Shown: positions 56,554 to 64,000 of the stretch, one piece after another
Numbering within the stretch: the first letter of the stretch is position 1
How the letters are laid out: each line of letters begins with the position of its first letter
Source of the DNA: Rhodococcus sp. ABRD24
Lineage (GTDB): Bacteria > Actinomycetota > Actinomycetes > Mycobacteriales > Mycobacteriaceae
Assembly (NCBI RefSeq): GCF_004328705.1
Contig: NZ_CP035319.1
Span: 1,240,001-1,304,000 of the forward strand
Length of the DNA stretch: 64,000 nucleotides
Direction of reading: 5' to 3'
Position numbers and translations under genes: made by a program
The notes under the pieces: generated by a model
The model's database searches: none
Told to the model about the DNA's origin: nothing
Seen by the model: only the letters and a program-made list of their open reading frames with translations

Positions 56554-56859
56554 TCACTGGATGTTCACGTCGACGCTGGCCGGAAGGTCGATACGCATGA
56601 GTGCGTCGACCGTCTTCGGCGTCGGGTCGAGGATGTCGATCAGCCGCTTGTGAGTACGCATCTCGAAGTGCTCGCGCGAGTCCTTGTACTTGTGCGGCGA
56701 GCGGATGACGCAGTACACGTTCTTCTCGGTAGGCAACGGCACAGGGCCGACCACACGGGCCCCGGTACGGGTCACCGTCTCGACGATCTTGCGCGCTGAC
56801 GCATCGATCGCCTCATGGTCATAGGCCTTGAGCCTGATGCGGATCTTCTGTCCCGCCAC
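56554..56859 (-). CDS. rpsJ: 30S ribosomal protein S10
   Basis: This 101-residue protein begins [20 protein letters not shown] and has [20 protein letters not shown] and [14 protein letters not shown]10 also serves as NusE in antitermination. GTG 56859. It is the first gene of the S10 operon, with a leader of about 375 bases if the promoter at 57.25 kb is right. Confidence 0.99.
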   Translation of the reverse strand: MAGQKIRIRLKAYDHEAIDASARKIVETVTRTGARVVGPVPLPTEKNVYCVIRSPHKYKDSREHFEMRTHKRLIDILDPTPKTVDALMRIDLPASVDVNIQ

Positions 56860-57524
56860 GCTTAGTGTCCTTTTCTTGCCGCGTTTCGTAGAACCCGAAC
56901 GAGCCGGGGACTACCTCGTCTGCACAGTCCCCCGACTGAAAACACGACACGAACAATGGAATGGCGATCGAGACATCACTCGATCCGCTGCCGCTGTTCA
57001 TCTGTCATGGTTCTCCGGTCCACGCGGTCGGGCGTGTCGCCCAGCCACTCAATCTCGGGCGCCGAGAATTTCTCCTCGAGAGCCACGAAAACTTGGACCG
57101 AATGCGCCCGTAATGGGCACAAGTATGGGTACTGCTTCCGTCTTGCATTCGCCGTGACCAGGCCTTTCGGCCCGACGCTCGACGTTCATCCAGCCCGATT
57201 CGAGTCGTGACGTATCACGTCTCAGCCAAGGCAACCCGATCAGTATGCCGTAGGCGACCCGAGAGTTCAAATCGGGTCCGGGACCACCTCGAGCCCGGCA
57301 GAATCTGGAACTGCCCGAGCAGGTGAACGAATCGGCGACTTCGGGCTGCGCCACCTGCGGCTCTCACCTCAGCGGTTCGGTCAGGGCGATGCTGCGGAAC
57401 GAATTCGATCATTCAGCCGGGTAACATTTCCGGGAAGCGATGGGAATACACGTCGACGAATGGATGGACGCGTGGACCCTGGTAAGCGGTCGCCCATCCA
57501 ACCCAGGTGAACAGCGGAGTGTCG
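56860..57524. other. 665-base gene-free region: S10 operon leader and divergent promoter area
   Basis: No convincing gene is present. Toward rpsJ it should hold the S10 operon leader; toward 57525 the promoter of the ABC exporter. It has a 6-bp hairpin ACCCGA/TCGGGT at 57256-57276 overlapping the proposed S10 promoter. Weak open frames here lack start signals and family features. tuf and fusA, often upstream of rpsJ, are not present, so this marks the end of the ribosomal block. Confidence 0.6.
57242..57270 (-). promoter_or_regulatory. Candidate promoter of the S10 operon
   Basis: On the minus strand TTGAAC (57265-57270) and CATACT (57242-57247) stand 17 bases apart, close to the sigma-70 consensus pair. 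Transcription would begin near 57235 and give a leader of about 375 bases before rpsJ. Confidence 0.55.
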
Positions 57525-58496
57525 ATGCCCAAATTCCAGGACTCAGCGGTGCTGGTCGACGATGTCCACAAGTCCTTCGGTGAGGTGAAGGCTCTGCGGG
57601 GCGTCAGTTTCCAGGCCGAGCGAGGAACGGTACTGGGCATTCTCGGGCCGAACGGCGCCGGGAAGACGACCGCGGTGAAGGTCTTGTCGACACTGCTGCG
57701 ACCCGATCGCGGACGCGCGGTGGTCGCCGGTCACGACGTGGTGAGCCACGCCGCCGAGGTCCGCCGGTCGATCATGATGACCGGTCAGTACGCGGCGCTC
57801 GACGAAACACTCTCCGGACGAGAGAACATAGAGCTCTTCGGGCGTCTGATGGGCCTCGACCGCGCGTCGGCCCGCCACCGCGCCCAGAACCTGCTCCGTG
57901 AGTTCGATCTCCTCGACGCTGGAAAGCGCGCGGTGCGGCACTACTCGGGCGGCATGCGGCGGCGGATCGACATCGCCTGCGGGCTCGTCGTCCGCCCCGA
58001 GGTGGTGTTCCTCGACGAACCGACCACCGGCCTCGATCCGCGCAGCCGTCAGGGAGTGTGGGCGCTGGTGAGTTCGCTCAAAGCACAGGGCATCACCGTG
58101 CTGTTGACCACGCAGTACCTCGAGGAGGCCGACCTGCTGAGCGACAACATCATCGTCATCGATCGCGGCACCGTCATCGCCGAAGGCACTGCCGATCAGC
58201 TCAAGGCACGAACCGGCGGCAGCTACTGCGAAGTGGTTCCGCTCGATCCGCAGCAGCTGCCGTGGGCCGTTCACGCATTGGGCGACCTCGTTCCGGCCGA
58301 TGTGCGAGCCAAGATCGCGGAGGGCGGCGACCGGCTGTCAATCCCCGCCGCGGACGGCGCAGCGACGCTGTCCGAAGCCCTCCGACGACTAGATCGAGCG
58401 GGTATCGAACTCGCCGACATAGCTCTGCGCCGCCCGTCTCTCGACGACGTCTTCCTGTCGTTGACCGGCCACTCCGCACCGGAGGTCGAGCGGTGA
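57525..58496 (+). CDS. drrA: ABC exporter ATP-binding protein, DrrA type
   Basis: This 323-residue ATPase has Walker A GPNGAGKTT (about 43-51), Q-loop MMTGQYAALDE, signature HYSGGMRRRID, Walker B VVFLDEPTTGLDPRSRQG and the DrrA-type C-terminal domain ending RRPSLDDVFLSLTGH. It powers the two permeases encoded next. ATG 57525 follows CGGAG; GTG 57507 is in frame. The family exports polyketides, glycolipids or peptides; the NRPS gene nearby suggests a peptide cargo. Confidence 0.92.
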   Translation: MPKFQDSAVLVDDVHKSFGEVKALRGVSFQAERGTVLGILGPNGAGKTTAVKVLSTLLRPDRGRAVVAGHDVVSHAAEVRRSIMMTGQYAALDETLSGRENIELFGRLMGLDRASARHRAQNLLREFDLLDAGKRAVRHYSGGMRRRIDIACGLVVRPEVVFLDEPTTGLDPRSRQGVWALVSSLKAQGITVLLTTQYLEEADLLSDNIIVIDRGTVIAEGTADQLKARTGGSYCEVVPLDPQQLPWAVHALGDLVPADVRAKIAEGGDRLSIPAADGAATLSEALRRLDRAGIELADIALRRPSLDDVFLSLTGHSAPEVER

Positions 58497-59353
58497 CGGC
58501 GACGGCAAAGAGCACCGCGACCGGTCTTACGGTGTCGTCCACCCAGCGGGCCGCCGTGAGCCTGCCCGACAAGCGCGTCGGCTCCCATCGCCGTCCTGAC
58601 CCGAACGGATTCCAGCAGTGGCTGGCGCTGACCGGGCGGACTCTCAAGACGATGGTGAAGACGGGCGAGCTCGCCGTGGCAATCATCGCCCCGCTGATCT
58701 TCACGGTCGGGTTCTACCTGCCGCTCCGGTTCGTGATGAAGCTGCAGGGCATCGACTACGCACAGTTCCTGATGCCGATCATCGTGCTGCAGGCGATGGC
58801 CTTCACGGCGATCTCGGCGTCGCAACTGGCGTCTACCGAGGCACTGCACGGCCTCACCACCCGGCTCAAGACGATGCCGGTGGCGGGTCCGGTACCACTG
58901 ATCTCACGCATGACCAGTGGGCTGGTGCGTTCCGCGATCGCGCTCACGGCAGCGCTTGCCTACGGCTACGTCATCGGATTCCGATTCAGTGCCGGCATCG
59001 GCCAGGCCGCGCTCTTCTGCCTGATGGCTCTGACCATCAGCCTGGCGCTGTCGCTGGGTGCGGATGCGATCGGAACGATGGCCAAATCGCCCGAGGCCAC
59101 TGCCCAGGCACTGACCCTGCCGCAGCTGATCCTCGGCATGCTCTCGTGCGGGTTCGTACCGGAGACAGGGTTTCCCGAGTGGATTCGGCCGTTCGTGCGA
59201 AATCAGCCGATCTCCCAGTTCTCGTTCGCGATGCGTGACATGGCCGAGGGCGGTCTGACCGCCGCGACGTTGTTCCCCGCCGTCGCGTGGTGCATCGGGT
59301 TGGCCGCGGTGTTCGCACCGCTGGCCGTATGGGCGAGTATGAGGCGCCGATGA
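58493..59353 (+). CDS. drrB: ABC-2 type permease, DrrB-like
   Basis: This 286-residue protein has a polar N-terminus of about 60 residues and six predicted transmembrane helices, with the ABC-2 motif TTRLKTMPVAGP after helix 2 and LPQLILGMLSCGFVPE. GTG 58493 overlaps the drrA stop as GTGA. It pairs with the next permease to form the channel. Confidence 0.9.
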   Translation: MTATAKSTATGLTVSSTQRAAVSLPDKRVGSHRRPDPNGFQQWLALTGRTLKTMVKTGELAVAIIAPLIFTVGFYLPLRFVMKLQGIDYAQFLMPIIVLQAMAFTAISASQLASTEALHGLTTRLKTMPVAGPVPLISRMTSGLVRSAIALTAALAYGYVIGFRFSAGIGQAALFCLMALTISLALSLGADAIGTMAKSPEATAQALTLPQLILGMLSCGFVPETGFPEWIRPFVRNQPISQFSFAMRDMAEGGLTAATLFPAVAWCIGLAAVFAPLAVWASMRRR

Positions 59354-60222
59354 CCGAGTCCACCAAGTCCACCGTCGGCGCAGCCGAACAGGCGAGCTAT
59401 GACCACGGCACCTTCGATTTCCCGCCGCCGGTCAATGTCTGGCGGGAGAATTCAACCCGGGCGCTGTGGACGCACAGCCTCATCCAGTGCAAGCGGCTGT
59501 TGACCCGCTGGGCGCGCGACCCTTCCACGATGATCCAGGCGCTGTTGTACCCGGCATTGACGCTGATCATGTTCCGCATCGTCATCGGCAACACAGTGAC
59601 TGCCGCTACCGGCCAACCCGCGATCTACGGCAATGTGCCGATGATCATCCTCGTCGGGGCGATGTTCGGCTCGATCGTCAGCGCCGTCGGATTGCGGGCC
59701 GAACGCAAGACAGGGCTCCTCTCCCGCTTCTGGACCCTGCCCGTGCACCGCGCATCCGGTCTCGTGGGCCGCATGATGGCCGAGGCCGTCCGTGTTTTCG
59801 TCACGACACTCGTGATCCTGGCAGTCGGTTTCGGGCTCGGCTTCCGAATGGATCAGGGGATTCTGCCGAGCATCCTGTTGCTGTTGCTGCCGATCCTCTT
59901 CGGAATGGGCTTCGCGATGATGGTGACGGCGCTGGCGACCGTGTCCGGTGACGCTCCGCTCGTCGAACTCGTCTCCATCGGGTGCACGCTGCTGATGTTC
60001 TTCAACTCCGGATTCGTCCCGGTCATGGCCTATCCCACGTGGCTGCAGCCGGTGGTCGCGGCCCAGCCGATGTCGGTTGCAGTGGATGCGATGCGGGGTC
60101 TCGCGCTCGGCGGTCCCGTGCTCGAGCCCGTGCTGCAGACCCTCGCATGGTCGTTCGGCATGATCGCGGTCTTCATCTATCCCGCAATCCGCGGCTACCG
60201 GCACGCGGCGGCCACCGGCTGA
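59350..60222 (+). CDS. drrC: ABC-2 type permease, DrrC-like
   Basis: This 290-residue protein has a cytoplasmic N-terminus (about 1-60) and six predicted helices, with KTGLLSRFWTLPVHRAS and CTLLMFFNSGFVPV matching the DrrB/DrrC family. ATG 59350 overlaps the drrB stop as ATGA, so drrABC is one translational unit. Confidence 0.9.
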   Translation: MTESTKSTVGAAEQASYDHGTFDFPPPVNVWRENSTRALWTHSLIQCKRLLTRWARDPSTMIQALLYPALTLIMFRIVIGNTVTAATGQPAIYGNVPMIILVGAMFGSIVSAVGLRAERKTGLLSRFWTLPVHRASGLVGRMMAEAVRVFVTTLVILAVGFGLGFRMDQGILPSILLLLLPILFGMGFAMMVTALATVSGDAPLVELVSIGCTLLMFFNSGFVPVMAYPTWLQPVVAAQPMSVAVDAMRGLALGGPVLEPVLQTLAWSFGMIAVFIYPAIRGYRHAAATG

Positions 60223-60373
60223 GGACGGCTCGTCCGAGTCTGAATCGGTTCGGCCACCGGTGCACGTTCCGGCCATGGGAAGTTTGCCGTACTCGCCCGA
60301 ATCCGGGCATGTTCGTCTGATATGAATTGCAGCGACTACACTGGACATTTCGGACCTTTTCAGGAGCACGAGT

Positions 60374-61291
60374 ATGACGCAGCGACGACGCACGGTGGCG
60401 GAGGTCCTCGCCATTGTGGTGCTTGTCCTCTTCGGGTCTGTGTGGTCGACCACCGCCACAGCTGCCGCCGATCCGAGCGGCGCCGGCGCTGATTCGGCCC
60501 CCGCGGGCTCCAATGACTGGGCCTGCCGCCCCTCGCCGCAGCACCCTCGGCCGGTGATTCTCGTGCACGGCACCGGCATGAGCATGCAGCAGAGCTGGAG
60601 CACGCTTTCCCCCGTGCTGCGGGGTGAGGGCTACTGCGTCTTCGCGTTGAACTACGGTGCTGCGGCCAAATCCTGGGGTAGCGGCGACATCCGCAACTCC
60701 GCTCGCGAACTCGCAGCCTTCGTCGACACCGTCCGTGCACGTACCGGTGCCGCACAGGTCGACATCGTCGGCCATTCCCAGGGTGGCACCACGGCCCGCC
60801 AGTACCTCCGGTTCGAAGGCGGCACCGATCCGGTTACCCCGGCCCGGAACAAGGTTCGCAGTCTCGTGATGCTCGCCCCCACCACCCACGGCACGACGTT
60901 CAACGGTATGCAGGACCTGTTCAACGCCTTCACCTCACTCCGGCTGACGGACGAGGCGACCAACCAGGCGATCGTCGAGTTCACCTTCGGTTTGGCGTCA
61001 TACCAGCAGCTGATCGGGTCGAGGTTCCTCGAGCAGCTCAACTCCGGCCGGGAAACCATGCCCGGTGTCGACTACACGGTCATCGCGTCTCAGACCGATG
61101 AGATCGTCACACCGCCAATCGGATCGTTCCTCTTGCCCGATCCCGGATCGTCGGTCCGCAACATGTGGGTACAGGATGTCTGCCCGGGCGCACGTCTGTC
61201 ACATGCCGACCTTCTGTACGATCCGCGCCCGGTCTTCCTGGTGCAAGCCGCCCTCGACCCGGCACGCGGGCAGCGAAGCGCTCCCTGCTGA
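60374..61291 (+). CDS. Secreted triacylglycerol lipase-like alpha/beta hydrolase
   Basis: This 305-residue protein has a Sec signal (about 8-32, ending at an Ala-rich site), oxyanion region PVILVHGTGMS, nucleophile elbow VGHSQGGTTARQ, a likely acid in SQTDEIVTP and a His in LSHADLL. This is the class 2 lipase/LipA pattern. Cys residues at about 50, 90 and 270 may form disulfides. AGGAGC precedes ATG 60374. It is separated from drrC by 151 bases and faces the NRPS gene across a terminator. Confidence 0.88.
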   Translation: MTQRRRTVAEVLAIVVLVLFGSVWSTTATAAADPSGAGADSAPAGSNDWACRPSPQHPRPVILVHGTGMSMQQSWSTLSPVLRGEGYCVFALNYGAAAKSWGSGDIRNSARELAAFVDTVRARTGAAQVDIVGHSQGGTTARQYLRFEGGTDPVTPARNKVRSLVMLAPTTHGTTFNGMQDLFNAFTSLRLTDEATNQAIVEFTFGLASYQQLIGSRFLEQLNSGRETMPGVDYTVIASQTDEIVTPPIGSFLLPDPGSSVRNMWVQDVCPGARLSHADLLYDPRPVFLVQAALDPARGQRSAPC

Positions 61292-61317
61292 TCCGGCCTA
61301 TCCGGTCGCGGAACACT

Positions 61318-61351
61318 CGGCGGGCCTCTCCTGGTGAGAAGGGGCCCGCCG
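61318..61351. terminator. Bidirectional terminator between lipase and NRPS genes
   Basis: A perfect 9-bp stem (61318-61326 with 61343-61351) with a further TCTC/GAGA pairing inside lies between two convergent genes, 27 bases past the lipase stop. It should end transcription from both sides. Confidence 0.8.
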
Positions 61352-61369
61352 ATTCTGTCCGACGCGGTG

Positions 61370-64000
61370 TCAGGCGCGCAGGTACCTGTCGAGTACGGGT
61401 CCGATCACCTCGAGCGCCTTCGGCGAGGTGATCTCGCGATGCAGGACGGCCACGGAAACCACGTCGACGGTCCCGCGGATCGAGTCCCGCCATCCGTCTA
61501 CGCCCGCCTCCCCCTCCAGATCCGCACTGAAGTACAGTACGTTTCCGTCGAAGTCGGCCGGACGATACCGCTCCAGCAGGGCCGACGAGTGCCGGATCCC
61601 GTCCAGGATCCGGTCCCAACGCCCTTCGGTGATCTGATCGAACGGTGCGGGCAGACCCTGCAGGATGTCCTCGACCTTCGCCGCATCGAGGTCCCGTAGA
61701 GCGACGTCTCCACCGGCGAGTTGCGCTGCGAAATCACCGAGCAGGTCGGCCAGCGACGGATCCTCCTTGACGGTGGCATCGGGATCAGCGACGTAGCTGT
61801 CGAGCATCGCGAGGGTGTGTACCTGTTCCCCCAGCGCACGCAGTTGCACGGCCATCGCGTAGGCCACCGACCCGCCCATCGACCACCCGAGCAGATGGTA
61901 GGGGCCGCTCGGCTGAATGCGGCGGATCTCCTCGACATACCGCGCCGCCCACTGCTCGATCGTGGCCGGCAGCTCGGTGTCCTCGCTCAGCGCCGGCGAC
62001 TGGATTCCGTAGATCGGGCGGTCTTCGGCGACGTAACCGGCCAGACCGGCAAATCCCCAGGACAGTCCGGTTATCGGATGGATGCAGAACAGCGGGGCCT
62101 GGTCACCCGACTCGCGGAAGGGCAGCACGACGCCGAGTCCGCCAGATTCGGTGGTGCCCGGCACGGCCGCGGCACCGGCTTCGATGCGGGCCGCGATGCT
62201 CGCGACCGTCGGATCCATGAACATCCACTGCAATGGGACATCGACATCGGCCGTGTTGCGCAAGTGGGCGACTACGGTGACAGCGACGAGCGAGTTGCCG
62301 CCGAGTTCGAAGAAGTCGTCGTCGAGACCGACCTGTTCGAGCCCGAGCACCTCGCCGAAGGCCTCGGCAACCGCCTTCTCCCACGACGTCGCGGGTGCAC
62401 GGAACTCGCGGGCCTCGATCACCGGGTCCGGTAGCGCCTTTCGGTCGATCTTGCCGTTCACGTTCAGCGGGAGCGCCCCAAGTTCGACGAACACCGACGG
62501 CACCATGTACGACGGCAATGCCTCCTCCAGTGCCGATTCGACCGCTGCGGTGTCGAGCGGGCCGGATGCGGCCGATACGACGTAGGCGACGAGACGGTCA
62601 CCGGCCCGCGAATCGGTCCACACCGTGACCACGGCCTCGGCGACGTCGTCCCGCGACCGCAGTGCGGCCTCGATCTCCCCCAGCTCGATCCGGAAGCCAC
62701 GGACCTTCACCTGGAAATCGGCTCGCCCGACGTAGTCGAGCGTGCCGTCGCGGCGCCAGGACACCACGTCTCCGGTGCGGTACATCCGGTCGCCTGCAGG
62801 ACCGTACGGGTCGGCCACGAACCGGTCGGCGGTGAGCGTCGCGAGACCGTAGTAGCCCCGGGCCAGCTGCGAACCGGCCAGATACAGCTCGCCGGGGACA
62901 CCGACCGGCACCGGACGGAGACGGTCGTCGAGCACGAGCAAGCGGGTGTTCCATTCGGGACCGCCGATCGGAACCGCGGAACCGTCCACCTCGCCGACCC
63001 GCTGCGCGGTCACCGACACCGCGGCCTCGGTGGGCCCGTAGAGGTTGAACAGCTCGGCCGCACCGGCAGTGGCAACCCGGGCCGCAGTGTCCGCAGGCAG
63101 CACCTCGCCGATCGCGAGAACGCGGCGCAGCGATTCGGGCAGCCGATCGCCCGACTCGCCGAGCAGTGCCTGCAACATCGACGGTACGACGTGCAGCGTC
63201 GTGACACCCTCGCGCCGCATGAGGGCGTTGAGATAACCGGGGTCGCGGTGACCGTCTGCAGCAGCGACGACCACGCGTCCGCCGGACGTCAGGGCAGACC
63301 AGAACTCCCACACCGACAGGTCGAACGTCGCCGCGGTCTTCAGCAATGACGCGTCCGACCCGTCCAGCCCGTACTCGTGACGTTTCCACTCGAGTTGGTT
63401 GACGATCGCCGAATGGCTCACCGCAACACCCTTGGGGCGGCCCGTCGATCCGGACGTGAAGATCACGTAGGCGGTGTTCGCAGCGCGCAGCGGCGCGGTC
63501 CGCTCGTGATCCGCGACCGGGCCGGAACCGAACTCGGCGCCGTCGAAGGTGTCGAGATACACGACGGGAAGATGCGGTTCGGCCTCGAAACCGTCACGCA
63601 CGGTGGTCAACACACAGAGTGGGTCTACGGTCTCGAGGATGTATCCGGTCCGGTCTGCGGGATGGTCCGGGTCGATCGGCACGTACGCGCCGCCTGCCTT
63701 CGAGATTGCGTACATCCCGACGAGCAGTTCGACGGAGCGGCGCATCGCCAGCACCACCCGGGACTCCGGTCCGACACCTATCGCGATCAGCCGGCGCGCG
63801 AGACGGTTGACTCGCGCATCGAACTCGGCATAGGTGAGACGCTCTCCCCCGGCGACGACAGCCGGAGCATCCGGAGTGGCCTCGACACATGCGACGAAGA
63901 GGTCGACGAGCGTCAGACTCGGGTCGAGCGCGTGCTCGGTGGCGTTCCATTCGGTCAGCGCCCGATCACGTTCACCCGGATCGATCATGGCGAGATCGCC
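61370..64000 (-). CDS. Non-ribosomal peptide synthetase, terminal A-PCP-TE module (partial)
   Basis: The frame is open for 877 codons to the right edge, so the N-terminal part (probably a condensation domain) is missing. The first visible residues [20 protein letters not shown] are a C-A linker. The adenylation domain (about 25-530) has [35 protein letters not shown] and [10 protein letters not shown]. The carrier domain has [13 protein letters not shown] (Ser about 570). The thioesterase (about 620-870) has [11 protein letters not shown] (Ser about 707). The TE marks the chain end. By alignment to GrsA the specificity residues read D-L-W-H-L-I-L-V-S-K, a code I cannot assign. Confidence 0.93.
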   Translation of the reverse strand, partial: GDLAMIDPGERDRALTEWNATEHALDPSLTLVDLFVACVEATPDAPAVVAGGERLTYAEFDARVNRLARRLIAIGVGPESRVVLAMRRSVELLVGMYAISKAGGAYVPIDPDHPADRTGYILETVDPLCVLTTVRDGFEAEPHLPVVYLDTFDGAEFGSGPVADHERTAPLRAANTAYVIFTSGSTGRPKGVAVSHSAIVNQLEWKRHEYGLDGSDASLLKTAATFDLSVWEFWSALTSGGRVVVAAADGHRDPGYLNALMRREGVTTLHVVPSMLQALLGESGDRLPESLRRVLAIGEVLPADTAARVATAGAAELFNLYGPTEAAVSVTAQRVGEVDGSAVPIGGPEWNTRLLVLDDRLRPVPVGVPGELYLAGSQLARGYYGLATLTADRFVADPYGPAGDRMYRTGDVVSWRRDGTLDYVGRADFQVKVRGFRIELGEIEAALRSRDDVAEAVVTVWTDSRAGDRLVAYVVSAASGPLDTAAVESALEEALPSYMVPSVFVELGALPLNVNGKIDRKALPDPVIEAREFRAPATSWEKAVAEAFGEVLGLEQVGLDDDFFELGGNSLVAVTVVAHLRNTADVDVPLQWMFMDPTVASIAARIEAGAAAVPGTTESGGLGVVLPFRESGDQAPLFCIHPITGLSWGFAGLAGYVAEDRPIYGIQSPALSEDTELPATIEQWAARYVEEIRRIQPSGPYHLLGWSMGGSVAYAMAVQLRALGEQVHTLAMLDSYVADPDATVKEDPSLADLLGDFAAQLAGGDVALRDLDAAKVEDILQGLPAPFDQITEGRWDRILDGIRHSSALLERYRPADFDGNVLYFSADLEGEAGVDGWRDSIRGTVDVVSVAVLHREITSPKALEVIGPVLDRYLRA

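Noticed and set aside
57256..57276. tRNA-like GTTCAAATC stretch
   Set aside because: It resembles a T-loop, but the stem is ACCCGA/TCGGGT around a 9-base loop, and no acceptor, D or anticodon arms can be built.
57049..57354. Possible 101-codon gene in the gene-free region upstream of rpsJ
   Set aside because: No ribosome-binding site, low-complexity composition, and it overlaps the proposed S10 promoter.

Overview
The window is high-GC DNA from the chromosome of a mycolic-acid actinobacterium, most like Rhodococcus or Nocardia (order Mycobacteriales). This rests on gene content and on gene order shared with the Mycobacterium tuberculosis Rv3419c-Rv3462c block: tsaD, rimI, tsaB, tsaE, alr, nnr, glmS, glmM, rpsI, rplM, an ESX-4 type VII secretion locus, then truA, rplQ, rpoA. 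Here that block runs directly into secY and the spc and S10 ribosomal operons. GTG and TTG starts and 1-4 base gene overlaps are common. No tRNA, rRNA, CRISPR array, insertion sequence or phage gene was seen.

Layout. 1-2.4 kb: the 5' part of a catechol-type extradiol dioxygenase gene (phenylpropionate pathway), an IclR regulator and a divergent XRE-cupin regulator. 2.5-6.3 kb: a Tat-exported metallophosphoesterase, a two-helix K+ channel and a membrane-anchored Hsp70/actin-like protein. 6.2-14.5 kb (minus strand): the t6A modification genes tsaD, tsaB and tsaE with rimI, then an alpha/beta hydrolase, alr, nnr and a glyoxalase-like protein; an MpaB-like oxygenase gene sits in reverse orientation between tsaE and tsaB. 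14.6-21.2 kb: a cupredoxin lipoprotein, glmS, a hydrolase, a three-gene cassette that looks like type VII substrates, and glmM. 21.3-23.7 kb: rplM-rpsI and an ornithine aminotransferase. 23.9-36.3 kb: ESX-4, with two WXG100 proteins, an Rv3446c-type Hsp70-like protein, EccC, EccD, MycP, EccB and EccE. 36.4-38.7 kb: an FMN reductase, a TetR regulator and an acyl-CoA dehydrogenase.

38.7-56.9 kb (minus strand): the translation block. In transcription order this is the S10 operon (rpsJ to rpsQ), the spc operon (rplN to rplO), secY-adk-map, infA-rpmJ, and the alpha operon (rpsM-rpsK-rpsD-rpoA-rplQ-truA). Strong hairpins lie at several internal junctions (51.5, 49.8, 47.1, 43.2 and 42.9 kb), and dtd is inserted in reverse between map and infA. 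57.5-64 kb: a DrrABC-type ABC exporter, a secreted lipase, and the last module (A-PCP-TE) of a non-ribosomal peptide synthetase that runs off the right edge.

The most interesting region is the type VII system. It is an ESX-4 that includes EccE. About 4 kb away is a translationally coupled cassette in which a small EspC-like protein has a C-terminal YxxxE signal and its larger partner has a W-S-G turn and Pro-rich repeats. Two membrane-anchored proteins that have an Hsp70-like nucleotide-binding fold but no substrate-binding domain add to the picture. Functions are assigned from sequence motifs and gene order only; no database search was possible.
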